64,000 nt of DNA from Shimazuella kribbensis DSM 45090 (lineage in GTDB: Bacteria > Bacillota > Bacilli > Thermoactinomycetales > Thermoactinomycetaceae), in contig NZ_ATZF01000014.1 of NCBI RefSeq assembly GCF_000428065.1, positions 59,652-123,651 on the forward strand, written 5' to 3'. The position numbers and the translations under genes were made by a program. A model generated the notes under the pieces. The model had not been told where the DNA came from, ran no database searches, and was given only the letters and a program-made list of their open reading frames with translations. Shown in pieces: positions 52,902 through 60,344 of this stretch. Positions within the stretch are counted from its first letter, which is position 1. Every line of letters starts with the position of its first letter.

Positions 52902-53183
52902 CTATGGATTATTCTTTTGCAGCGATTTGATTGACATCGCAACAAGCTCTTTCACCAGCCGCCCACCCATTGCTCCGCCTACTTTGCCTGCATCTTCGGA
53001 TCTTAAATCTCGATTGCTTCCTGCTTTTAATGGTACTCCCAATTCTTTTGCCAACTCCATTTTTGCTTCTTCTTTATTGGCAAAAGATTTCCCTAACTCC
53101 TCACTGATCAACTTTGTCTGCAAGTTATCTAGCTGGGCTCTCGATCCCGGGACAAGTGGATTTCGTTTTCTTCTACGTGACAT
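52902..53183 (-). CDS. small acid-soluble spore protein, alpha/beta type
   Basis: 93 residues, longer than usual (~70) by a basic N-terminal extension (MSRRRKRNPLVPGSRAQLDN). The core KLISEELGKSFANKEEAKME, LAKELGVPL, then DAGKVGGAMGGRLVKELVAM matches the EIA-ELG and VGGEMVKRLV DNA-binding helices of alpha/beta SASPs, which coat and protect spore DNA. GGAGGTG precedes the ATG; a sigma-G-like promoter (TGAATC, ~18 bases, CACAGACTA) lies upstream. Confidence 0.88.
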   Translation of the reverse strand: MSRRRKRNPLVPGSRAQLDNLQTKLISEELGKSFANKEEAKMELAKELGVPLKAGSNRDLRSEDAGKVGGAMGGRLVKELVAMSIKSLQKNNP

Positions 53184-53416
53184 CTGAGCTGCACCTCCTA
53201 CAAATAGTCTGTGAAAAGAAAAAGAAAAACATACGATTCATATGTCTACATTTGTAATAGGATAAGGAATTTCTTAATACAAAAGATAGAAAATAGCGAT
53301 TTTCTTAAATTTAATTTTTTTCAAATAAAATGATGTCAAAAGAAAAAGAATTTGATAAGATAGATGCAAGCACAACTCAACCGTCCGTTTCGTTTTTTAC
53401 CTCGGAAGAAGGAAAC

Positions 53417-53800
53417 ATGCCTGAGAACACGCAGGGTAAGGGCACGCAGCTGACGAACCTGGGCAAGGCCCTGTTGAAGCTGGCTGTGAAGTCCTACTAC
53501 TGGGTCGAGCCGAAGCTCGAGGAGCTCAACAACTGGGTCAGCTACAAGACCGCGGCGATCATCGCGGCCCTCTTCAGCGCGACCGGGCTGTTCGTGATCG
53601 AGTGGTTCACGGATGCCATGGCGCTCGTGATCCGCGTCGGTCTGATCATCGGGCTGATCCAGACGTTCGTCTGGTACCTCAAGAAGGACAAGGAGGCCAA
53701 GCGCGAGGCGGCAGCCAAGCGTGAGGCTGAGGAAGCCGCAGCACGTGCGGCGGCAGCGCGTGCGGCCAACGGTCCCACGGACGGCAACTCCCAGCGGTAA
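53417..53800 (+). CDS. GC-rich islet H membrane protein
   Basis: 127 residues: a polar start (MPENTQGKGTQLTNLGKALL), a probable amphipathic segment, two hydrophobic helices (KTAAIIAALFSATGLFVIEW and AMALVIRVGLIIGLIQTFVW), then a long charged Ala/Glu/Arg helix (KDKEAKREAAAKREAEEAAA). The layout suggests a membrane hairpin with a cytosolic coiled coil. All Lys are AAG. AAGGAAAC precedes ATG 53417; an AT-rich in-frame stretch continues up to 53330. Unrecognised. Confidence 0.78.
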   Translation: MPENTQGKGTQLTNLGKALLKLAVKSYYWVEPKLEELNNWVSYKTAAIIAALFSATGLFVIEWFTDAMALVIRVGLIIGLIQTFVWYLKKDKEAKREAAAKREAEEAAARAAAARAANGPTDGNSQR

Positions 53801-53814
53801 ACACGGACGGCGGT

Positions 53815-53853
53815 CGCTCTCCCTCCCTTACACAAAAGTGTAACGGGAGAGCG
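53815..53853 (+). terminator. hairpin after islet H, no U run
   Basis: CGCTCTCCC pairs with GGGAGAGCG; inside, TTACAC-aaaa-GTGTAA forms a second stem. No U run follows. A host-style U-run terminator comes ~40 bases later. Confidence 0.65.
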
Positions 53854-53890
53854 GCCCCCAGCAAATTCTAACCTTTCTATATATGCAAGA

Positions 53891-53926
53891 AAAACCAAGG
53901 ATACCTATCATCCTTGGTTTTTTATT
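53891..53926. terminator. U-run terminator downstream of islet H
   Basis: AAAACCAAGGAT-acctatc-ATCCTTGGTTTT followed by TTATT. Confidence 0.85.
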
Positions 53927-54024
53927 CTAACCAAAAGCACCTGAAAACAATAAATTCCCGATAAATAAAATAAGATTTTACCATATGTCTAGTTTTCATT
54001 TCCCAGGAAAATTCACAATACGCC

Positions 54025-54053
54025 TTGAATGAATAAAAATATTATGATAGTAT
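54025..54053 (+). promoter_or_regulatory. promoter of the streptogramin-resistance operon
   Basis: TTGAAT (54025-54030), 17 bases, TAGTAT (54048-54053). A ~200-base leader follows. Confidence 0.65.
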
Positions 54054-54092
54054 GTCACAGATTGCCAAATTGAAAGGGTGAACCAAAAGCCA

Positions 54093-54104
54093 ATGATCTA
54101 CTAA
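54093..54104 (+). CDS. three-codon leader ORF (MIY)
   Basis: ATG ATC TAC TAA, preceded by GAAAGGGTG about 12 bases away. Three-codon leaders are known upstream of ABC-F resistance genes in Bacilli and Listeria, where a stalled ribosome switches the attenuator. Inferred by analogy. Confidence 0.45.
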   Translation: MIY

Positions 54105-54143
54105 TCCTATTTTCCAAAAAACATTTCAATACGAAATTTTTAT

Positions 54144-54270
54144 CTGGATATAGGGTTGGTCTAGGCTTTTTTTTATATGTAACAAAATCCGTATGCTCTC
54201 ACACATGGAGTATATGCTCTTTTTGTTATGCCGACCTCCTCTATCCAGACATATGGATGGAGGTTTTTTT
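54144..54270 (+). promoter_or_regulatory. transcription attenuator overlapping the ABC-F ribosome binding site
   Basis: CCTCCTCTATCC (54235-54246) pairs with GGATGGAGG (54255-54263), followed by T7 (54264-54270) immediately before the ATG. The stem also contains the Shine-Dalgarno GGAGG. An upstream segment CTGGATATAG (54144-54153) can instead pair with CTATCCAG (54241-54248), which would dissolve the terminator. This is the design of drug-induced attenuation of ABC-F genes. Confidence 0.7.
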
Positions 54271-55842
54271 ATGATAGTAATCGAAGCGAACAACATTTCA
54301 AAAACAATCGGTGAGCGTTTGTTATTTTCCACAGACCAACTTCGCATTGCCAAAAAAGACCGGATTGGTCTTATCGGCCGAAATGGTACAGGAAAGACAA
54401 CTTTATTAAACATATTAACTGGTACGGAACTAATCGATACAGGAGAAATCGAGGGTCACGCAAAAATCGGCATTATTCCTCAAATACAGGAAGCAGAATC
54501 CAGCCTAAGTGGTGGAGAAAAAACAAAAGCTGCGATTCAAGCCGCTTTTGCAGGGTCCCCTGACATCGTATTCGCTGATGAACCAACAAGTAATTTAGAT
54601 ATCGAGAGTGTCGAGCAGTTGGAACAAAAATTCCTCCGATTCAAAGGAGCAATGGTAATCATTTCTCATGATCGCTCTTTTCTAAATAAAGTCTGCAACA
54701 AAATCTGGGAAATAGAAAACGAGACCATCACGGTCTTTGCTGGAAACTACAGCACCTACACAACATGGAAAGAACAACAGAGAAAAAGAGCAGAAGAACA
54801 ATATGAACATTATCAAAAAAAGAAAAAACAACTGGAACATGCCATCCTGCTCAAAAAGCAAAAAGCAGAAAAGATGATTAAGCCTCCTTCCAAACGAATG
54901 GGCTACTCCGAATCGAAGCTCTGGAAAATGCAAAAAGGCACCAAACAAAAAGGGGTCTATCAATCCATCGATGCCTTAGAAACTCGGATCAGCAAACTGG
55001 ATAAAGTCGAGAAACCAAAAGACCTACCCGAAGTCAAAATGAATGTACCAAGTGAGTCCATGCTTTCCAACAAAACGGCTATTCAAGTCAAAAATATTGC
55101 TGCATCGATAAACAAAAAAATACTCTGGGAAGAAGTTTCTTTTTCGATCCGAACAGGCTCCAAAACCGCCATCCTAGGTGCCAATGGCAGCGGAAAGACC
55201 ACATTGATCAAACGGCTTCTTCAGCCTGATGATCATATCCAATTGGCCAAAGGCGTAAAGTGGGGGTACTTTAGTCAAAACATTGATATTCTCGATGAAT
55301 CAAAGTCAATATTAGAAAATGTGCTGGCTACCTCGATTCAAACTCCAGAAATGGTAAGAACCGTATTAGCACGTCTTCTCTTTACTGGCGATAATGTGTT
55401 TAAACAAGTGGGGATACTCAGTGGCGGAGAAAAAGGAAAAGTAGCATTCGCAAAAATTTTCCTAAGTGATATCAATATCCTTTTGATGGATGAACCGACG
55501 AATTTTTTAGATATGGAAAGTATTCATGCGTTGGAACATCTTCTTACTCAATACGAAGGAACAGTTATTTTCGTCTCCCATGACCGACAATTTATCCGAA
55601 ATGTAGCAACCGATATCGTGGAGATCCAAAACAAAAGTATCACCTCATTCGCAGGTACGTATGACGCATTTCAACAGAAACATCAAACACCTAGTACAGA
55701 ACAAGAAGACGAGTTATTGTTGATCGAAACAAGATTAACAGAAGTATTAAGCCTTTTGAGTATTGCTCCTACAGAAGAACTCGAAAAAGAATTTGCAGCC
55801 ATTATTCAGCAACGCAACGAACTCAAGAAAAGGAGAGTATAA
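54271..55842 (+). CDS. Vga/VmlR-like ABC-F ribosome-protection protein
   Basis: 523 residues, the size of Vga(A). Two ABC domains: Walker A GRNGTGKTT (~37) and GANGSGKTT; signatures LSGGEK twice; Walker B VFADEPTSNLD and LLMDEPTNFLD with catalytic Glu. The interdomain linker is Lys-rich (EQYEHYQKKKKQLEHAILLK). ABC-F proteins of this group displace streptogramin A, lincosamides and pleuromutilins from the ribosome. The start ATG 54271 has GGAGG seven bases upstream. Operon with vgb, two bases apart. Confidence 0.9.
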   Translation: MIVIEANNISKTIGERLLFSTDQLRIAKKDRIGLIGRNGTGKTTLLNILTGTELIDTGEIEGHAKIGIIPQIQEAESSLSGGEKTKAAIQAAFAGSPDIVFADEPTSNLDIESVEQLEQKFLRFKGAMVIISHDRSFLNKVCNKIWEIENETITVFAGNYSTYTTWKEQQRKRAEEQYEHYQKKKKQLEHAILLKKQKAEKMIKPPSKRMGYSESKLWKMQKGTKQKGVYQSIDALETRISKLDKVEKPKDLPEVKMNVPSESMLSNKTAIQVKNIAASINKKILWEEVSFSIRTGSKTAILGANGSGKTTLIKRLLQPDDHIQLAKGVKWGYFSQNIDILDESKSILENVLATSIQTPEMVRTVLARLLFTGDNVFKQVGILSGGEKGKVAFAKIFLSDINILLMDEPTNFLDMESIHALEHLLTQYEGTVIFVSHDRQFIRNVATDIVEIQNKSITSFAGTYDAFQQKHQTPSTEQEDELLLIETRLTEVLSLLSIAPTEELEKEFAAIIQQRNELKKRRV

Positions 55843-55844
55843 AC

Positions 55845-56732
55845 ATGCAAATACATTTTCATGAACAGTCCATCCCTTCTCCTCTAGCTGCACCCTATGG
55901 CATAACCATAACAAACAATCAAGAAGTGTGGTTTACTGCAAACAAAGGAAACCGAATCGGGAAAATAGATACAAACGGAAAACTACAGGAAATAACAATT
56001 CCTACAGAAAATGCTGGTTTGATGGTCATTACCGCTACATCCAGAGGAGAAATCTGGTTTACCGAAAACATAGCAAACCAATTGGGGTGTATCGATGAAA
56101 AAGGAAATATGACAGAATACACCCTTTCGACTGCAAATGCAGGACTTTATGGGATCACAGAGGGACAAAACGGAGAAATCTGGTTTACGGAGTTACTCGC
56201 TAACAAAATCGGCAAAATCGATGGAGATGGACATATAACTGAATACCCAATCCCTACATCCAATGCCTATCCTTCTTTTCTAACTTTGGGTTCGGATGGA
56301 GCAATCTGGTTCACCGAAAATGCAGCAAACCAAATCGGTCGAATTACACCAAATGGAGAAATAACTGAATTTCCGCTACCAACCGCCCAATCGGGTCCTG
56401 TAGGAATCACAAGTGGAAAAGATGGTTCCCTCTGGTTTGCAGCGATAACAGGAAATTACATCGGAAAAATATCGGTTAATGGCGTAATAACAGAATATCC
56501 TCTCCCAACAGCAAATGCAAAGCCACACGCCATTGTAGCTGGTTTAAATGAGGACTGTTGGTTTACAGAATGGGGAAGCAATAAGATTGGACGATTGACA
56601 TGGGATGGAAAAATCACAGAGTATGACATCCCTACTGAAAATTCAGAGCCTCATGGCATTGCGGTTGCAAAAGATGGAAGTGTTTGGTTTGCACAAGAGT
56701 GTAACCAGATCGGCAAGTTATACATGGTCTGA
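55845..56732 (+). CDS. vgb: virginiamycin B lyase (streptogramin B lyase)
   Basis: 295 residues. Seven-bladed beta-propeller with repeated blades of the form EIWFTENIANQLG, EIWFTELLANKIG, AIWFTENAANQIG, SLWFAAITGNYIG. The catalytic region PHAIVAGLNEDCWFTEWGSN and the C-terminal PHGIAVAKDGSVWFAQECNQ keep the His and Glu positions of Vgb. It linearises type B streptogramins by elimination. With the ABC-F gene it gives resistance to both synergistic streptogramin components. Starts 2 bases after the ABC-F stop; AGGAGAG lies upstream. Confidence 0.92.
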   Translation: MQIHFHEQSIPSPLAAPYGITITNNQEVWFTANKGNRIGKIDTNGKLQEITIPTENAGLMVITATSRGEIWFTENIANQLGCIDEKGNMTEYTLSTANAGLYGITEGQNGEIWFTELLANKIGKIDGDGHITEYPIPTSNAYPSFLTLGSDGAIWFTENAANQIGRITPNGEITEFPLPTAQSGPVGITSGKDGSLWFAAITGNYIGKISVNGVITEYPLPTANAKPHAIVAGLNEDCWFTEWGSNKIGRLTWDGKITEYDIPTENSEPHGIAVAKDGSVWFAQECNQIGKLYMV

Positions 56733-56799
56733 AAATTCTGTTATATCCCTTTATTAAAAACAAAAAATGATTTCTTTTCATGTTTATCCGTGACATTGT

Positions 56800-57117
56800 G
56801 TGGATAGGATTCTTTACCCGATCAACGAAAAGCTGTCTCATGGCAAAGCTTCGAGGAGGCAATCCCAACCGAACACGACTTGCCACCAACAGTGCCCTTC
56901 TAGGTGCATCGAGCTCACCGACACCACTCATCCGAAGAAGCCCGCTGCGGAGAAGCCGGCATTCGTGGACCTTGAGGGGCGGAGGATCGAGCGTGGCTGC
57001 GACGTCGCCACACGATGGGATACGCATCCTGACGTTGATTGCAAAGGCGGCTTTACTGTACCCACAGTAGAAGCCGCCGATCATTTTTCACGCCATTTCC
57101 AATATGGATACAAATAA
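56800..57117 (+). CDS. GC-rich islet I protein, Cys-containing, start uncertain
   Basis: A frame of up to 105 residues whose middle is clearly coding: TCHQQCPSRCIELTDTTHPK, KPAAEKPAFVDLEGRRIERG, CDVATRWDTHPDVDCKGGFT, with G/C-ending codons. Several Cys suggest metal binding. The GTG at 56800 lacks a good ribosome binding site, a GAGGAGG at ~56851 has no start codon after it in frame, and the first ~35 codons look unlike the rest. Either the start region has decayed or a frameshift lies near 56870. No strong hairpin follows. Confidence 0.5.
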   Translation: MDRILYPINEKLSHGKASRRQSQPNTTCHQQCPSRCIELTDTTHPKKPAAEKPAFVDLEGRRIERGCDVATRWDTHPDVDCKGGFTVPTVEAADHFSRHFQYGYK

Positions 57118-57280
57118 AAGTAAGAGTCCTCCATCAGAGCTAATGATTCAAAGGAGAGTACTTTTTATAGCTAAAAACCACTTCTATTCCGGATATCTTT
57201 CTCCAAACGGAATAAAAGTGAGTTGCCATATTTAAGTACCTGCTGTACATTCGAAAAACACGAAAATTTCGCTGGATCAC

Positions 57281-57305
57281 AAAGCCCTATTATGGGCTTT
57301 TTTAT
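57281..57305 (+). terminator. terminator in the gap after islet I
   Basis: AAAGCCC-tattat-GGGCTTT followed by TTTATT. Another inverted repeat (CACTTCTATTCCG/CGGAATAAAAGTG) lies at 57178-57222. The 310-base gap 57118-57430 otherwise holds no gene. Confidence 0.75.
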
Positions 57306-57430
57306 TTCTTTTCTGGTAAATAGGACACATCTATGCATTGTGTTCACATTAAATTAACAATTTCGAATTAATTTGGAAATATCCTCCTTGTATGATGAAA
57401 TATATTCTACTTACCCAAGGAGTGTTTCTT

Positions 57431-57757
57431 ATGATAAAAAATCTATTTAACTTATCTGTATTTGCATTAATAGGTAGTTTCTTCATTCTTGATACAGCAT
57501 CTGCAAATAATTGTCTCACTTTATACGAAAAAGACAATTTCGAAGGGAAACACATTACGATTTGTCAAAGTATTCCCGATTTGAGTAAATTGAAATTTAA
57601 CGATAAAGTGCGCTCCATGAAAAATCCAGATAGAGTTTGGGTTACACTCTACGAACATAAAAACTATAAAGGGAGCAAGTATTTCACCAAAGCAGCAAGT
57701 GAAAATTTCTTAGATCCTATCTTCTCATCGATCGAATATTACACGGAAGAGGTTTAA
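57431..57757 (+). CDS. secreted beta/gamma-crystallin-fold protein
   Basis: 108 residues with a signal peptide (MIKNLFNLSVFALIGSFFIL, cleavage after ...DTASA). The mature part has two Greek-key motifs: CLTLYEKDNFEGKHITICQS and VWVTLYEHKNYKGSKYFTKA, with Y/F-x(6)-G patterns. Such folds occur in Ca-binding crystallins and in the I36 protease inhibitors of Streptomyces; the motif does not separate these. AAGGAGTG precedes ATG 57431. Confidence 0.8.
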   Translation: MIKNLFNLSVFALIGSFFILDTASANNCLTLYEKDNFEGKHITICQSIPDLSKLKFNDKVRSMKNPDRVWVTLYEHKNYKGSKYFTKAASENFLDPIFSSIEYYTEEV

Positions 57758-57783
57758 TGTCCCTATATTATAAGCATGAAAGC

Positions 57784-57811
57784 ATAGAGTCATCCAGTGG
57801 ATGGCTCTATT
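57784..57811. terminator. bidirectional terminator
   Basis: ATAGAGTCATCC and GGATGGCTCTAT around AGT, between the convergent crystallin-fold and TVP38 genes. Confidence 0.65.
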
Positions 57812-58403
57812 TATTTGGTGTTTTCATATAAAAAATGTCCTCCCCTAAACTTTGTTCACTCTGTTTTTTGGACTTCCAAATGTAGAAACAAATCACGATA
57901 CCAAATAGACTTAATAATACTTTCATCAACAATGATCCATTTAGCACCTCATTAACAGCATACACTTCCATCCATAAAGCGGGAATTTTGCCGATGGTGC
58001 TAGCTATTGCAAACACAATCCACGAAACACTGCCCAAAGCAGCAAACAATGTGACGAGACTCGATGGGATGAACGGAACAAAGCGAAGGGAAAGAATAAG
58101 GAAAAAAGCTTCTTTACCTTTTATATATAACAATCGCTGTATTTTGGGGTGATCCGAAGTTTTCTTTTGCACCAACTTTCGAGCTCCTAGTCGATACAAC
58201 CAAAATGCGACAAGCGCACCCAATGATTCTCCAATAATGGAAACATGAAGCCCCCCTGAAAAGCCAAAAAGTTTGACATTGAGTACAGTAAGAAAAAAGC
58301 TTGGCACAAATCCGGTAATACTGATCACGATGTTGAGCAAAATACTTATGACTTCCGCGAATTCGCGGTAGGTATATAGAAAACTTTCAACCTGATGCTG
58401 CAT
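57807..58403 (-). CDS. TVP38/TMEM64 (DedA-like) membrane protein
   Basis: 198 residues, five to six helices. VISILLNIVISITGFVPSFF, SGGLHVSIIGESLGALVAFW, FLILSLRFVPFIPSSLVTLF (the RFVPFIP motif) and ASTIGKIPALWMEVYAV are SNARE_assoc/VTT-domain hallmarks. DedA relatives translocate undecaprenyl phosphate or lipids. AGGAG precedes the ATG. Confidence 0.9.
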   Translation of the reverse strand: MQHQVESFLYTYREFAEVISILLNIVISITGFVPSFFLTVLNVKLFGFSGGLHVSIIGESLGALVAFWLYRLGARKLVQKKTSDHPKIQRLLYIKGKEAFFLILSLRFVPFIPSSLVTLFAALGSVSWIVFAIASTIGKIPALWMEVYAVNEVLNGSLLMKVLLSLFGIVICFYIWKSKKQSEQSLGEDIFYMKTPNK

Positions 58404-58504
58404 AAAAATCTCCTAACATTTAAAAATTAATTCTAATCAAGAAAAGAATGTTCCTCTATTATACAATGAACATATACCATGTCCGAACTACATGTGAGAG
58501 AGTG

Positions 58505-58795
58505 ATGATGGAAGCAAAACATTCTGGATTCATTTCAAGAGTCCATGCCTCCCTTCTAGATCAGAGGAAGAAGGCTGCCCTCTTCGCCAAGGTCGTGATA
58601 GCGGCTTTCCTGCTCGTGTATCTGTTCTCTGGATACCCTCACCACATCCTTTCCCTGATGCTGCTGGCAACCTTTGCACTCCACTCGTGGATCAGAGGAG
58701 CTGCTGAGAAGCACAGCATGATCGTGGATGTGGTCGCTGGAATGGCAGTGATCTATGAGCTGGGGTGGTACTTCCTGCACTATCCGGCCTTCTAG
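58505..58795 (+). CDS. GC-rich islet J membrane protein
   Basis: 96 residues with three helices: ALFAKVVIAAFLLVYLFSGY, PHHILSLMLLATFALHSWI, and MIVDVVAGMAVIYELGWYFL. A basic N-terminus (LLDQRKKAAL) suggests cytosolic start. A TATACAAT lies ~35 bases upstream and GAGAGAG is the ribosome binding site. The first ~15 codons are AT-rich and the rest GC-rich. Unrecognised. Confidence 0.72.
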   Translation: MMEAKHSGFISRVHASLLDQRKKAALFAKVVIAAFLLVYLFSGYPHHILSLMLLATFALHSWIRGAAEKHSMIVDVVAGMAVIYELGWYFLHYPAF

Positions 58796-58815
58796 GAAGG
58801 TAAAGTACGGACATA

Positions 58816-58849
58816 CCGATCTCTTATCCTTCAAGGGATGAGAGATCGG
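58816..58849 (+). terminator. hairpin after islet J, no U run
   Basis: CCGATCTCT pairs with AGAGATCGG, with ATCCTT/AGGGAT extending the stem. Confidence 0.6.
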
Positions 58850-58975
58850 ATCCAAAATTACATTCCTTCACATAAATTGTTTCTTTTTTGTTCGAAATAA
58901 AAAAACATGTTGAAACATCCAGATTGTTATAAAATAAAATTGAAATCGTCCGAACTCTTCCCTTTGGGAGTCGAT

Positions 58976-59308
58976 ATGCCGAACAGGGACAAGAAGTCCA
59001 TCCAGCAGCTCTGGGAGAACCACATCTCCATCCGATTGGTGATGAGCGCTCTGCTCATCGGTTTCGGGAACTTCCTCTGGTACATGAAGCAGGAGGTGTT
59101 CATCACAGAGCATCACTTGGCCCTGTCCCTGATCGCGGGGATCGTCCTCATCCCCTCCTTCGAGATGATGCGCAACAAGAAGGTCAACACGAAATCTGGG
59201 GAAGGGCCTTCCGAGTCGCTCATCAAGGTACTCGGTCGGACCCTGTATACCCTGTTTTTGTTCGCGGCCATCCTCGTGATGCTGGACATCCTCTTCAACA
59301 GGATCTGA
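58976..59308 (+). CDS. GC-rich islet K membrane protein
   Basis: 110 residues with three hydrophobic helices: ISIRLVMSALLIGFGNFLWY, LALSLIAGIVLIPSFEM, TLYTLFLFAAILVMLDILF. A polar linker (RNKKVNTKSGEGPSESLIKV) lies between the second and third. ATG 58976 follows TTTGGGAG. Nine of ten Lys codons are AAG. It is adjacent to islet J in the same direction; their layouts are alike but sequences are not. Confidence 0.75.
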   Translation: MPNRDKKSIQQLWENHISIRLVMSALLIGFGNFLWYMKQEVFITEHHLALSLIAGIVLIPSFEMMRNKKVNTKSGEGPSESLIKVLGRTLYTLFLFAAILVMLDILFNRI

Positions 59309-59320
59309 GTCCGGGCAATT

Positions 59321-59358
59321 CCAGTTCTCTCTACCACTGTGTGGGTAGAGAGAACTGG
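59321..59358 (+). terminator. long hairpin after islet K, no U run
   Basis: CCAGTTCTCTCTACC (59321-59335) pairs perfectly with GGTAGAGAGAACTGG (59344-59358), with CGGGC/GCCCG outside it. Confidence 0.65.
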
Positions 59359-59390
59359 CCCGATAATAATCACTGCCTTCTTGACATAAA

Positions 59391-59421
59391 AAAAACGAGC
59401 ATAGTTATCTGCTCGTTTTTC
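59391..59421 (-). terminator. sleB terminator
   Basis: AAAACGAGCA-tagttatc-TGCTCGTTTT; leftward run of U follows. Confidence 0.85.
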
Positions 59422-60180
59422 CTATTTAAAAAACACATGTCGACCGATCTTCACTGTATCGTGTTTCCTTGCTTCTTGTTTCATCCAACTAGAAGTCGCT
59501 ATTTCTGGATTGAAATAAAAAACTGCTCCACTTGTCGGATCCGAGCCACGAAGTGCTGCATAAGCAGCTCGATAAGCTTCTGTACTTGGTTTTAAAGAAA
59601 ACTGTCCATCACTAACAGCTGTAAATGCTTTTGGTTCATAAATAACGCCTTTAATCGTGTGAGGGAATCCTTTTGTTTCTGTTCGGTTTAAAATAACTGC
59701 GGCTACTGCTACTTTCCCTGTAAACTTTTCTCCGCGTGCTTCACTATGAACCGCTTTTGCTAAAAGACGAACTTCTGCCTGTGTTGCATCTACAGATTGA
59801 CTTTTTACCGAATGATTCTTCTTTTCTGGTTTTGCTTTTACTGGAGTACTCTTTTTTACAGCTTTTGCTGGTTTTACTTGCTTAACCGTAGTTAATTGCT
59901 GAAGTTTGCCTGTTGTCTTCGAATCCAAAGTCCCATTGATAGGCAAATGATTATTGGTTTGAAACTGTGCAATTACATTCCTGGTATAAGCATCATATAC
60001 TTGACTGATAGGTTTTTTATATAAACCCAGCTTCTTTAGACGAAGTTGAGCATCTTTTACTTGTGTACTTTTCTCTGCTTTCGTGTGGATCGAAGCAGAA
60101 GTTAATTGAGGTCCTTGTTCAGAAACAAAAATAAAACTGAAGAATGATGATAAAACAAGTATATATTTACTAATAAGCAT
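59422..60180 (-). CDS. sleB: spore cortex-lytic enzyme SleB
   Basis: 252 residues. Signal peptide MLISKYILVLSSFFSFIFVS, then a peptidoglycan-binding domain (VKDAQLRLKKLGLYKKPISQ, IAQFQTNNHLPINGTLDSKT), a Lys/Pro linker, and the hydrolase domain with catalytic Glu: EVRLLAKAVHSEARGEKFTG, KVAVAAVILNRTETKGFPHT, DPTSGAVFYFNPEIATSSWM. A lytic transglycosylase that degrades cortex on germination. The start at 60180 has AGGAGG; the frame to 60237 adds no signal peptide. No ypeB partner is present downstream, which is unusual since sleB is normally followed by ypeB. Confidence 0.92.
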   Translation of the reverse strand: MLISKYILVLSSFFSFIFVSEQGPQLTSASIHTKAEKSTQVKDAQLRLKKLGLYKKPISQVYDAYTRNVIAQFQTNNHLPINGTLDSKTTGKLQQLTTVKQVKPAKAVKKSTPVKAKPEKKNHSVKSQSVDATQAEVRLLAKAVHSEARGEKFTGKVAVAAVILNRTETKGFPHTIKGVIYEPKAFTAVSDGQFSLKPSTEAYRAAYAALRGSDPTSGAVFYFNPEIATSSWMKQEARKHDTVKIGRHVFFK

Positions 60181-60301
60181 GTGTGATATCCTCCTCTTTC
60201 TTGCTTGGGACAATGGGATTCGGAACACTTGTCCCATTATAAGGGGGTCACCATGCGGAAACTACCGGCAAAGCTTTCCATCCATGAATTGGATTTGACA
60301 A

Positions 60302-60336
60302 CACAAAAAACAGCCATGTTATTGGCTGTTTTTTGT
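60302..60336 (-). terminator. sodA terminator
   Basis: AAAAAACAGCCA-tgttat-TGGCTGTTTTTT, bidirectional. Confidence 0.88.
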
Positions 60337-60344
60337 GTAAACAA

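Noticed and set aside
56780..57070. Alternative frame over islet I
   Set aside because: Its product is Ser/Arg/Pro-rich and its codons lack the third-position G/C pattern; the frame from 56800 fits better.
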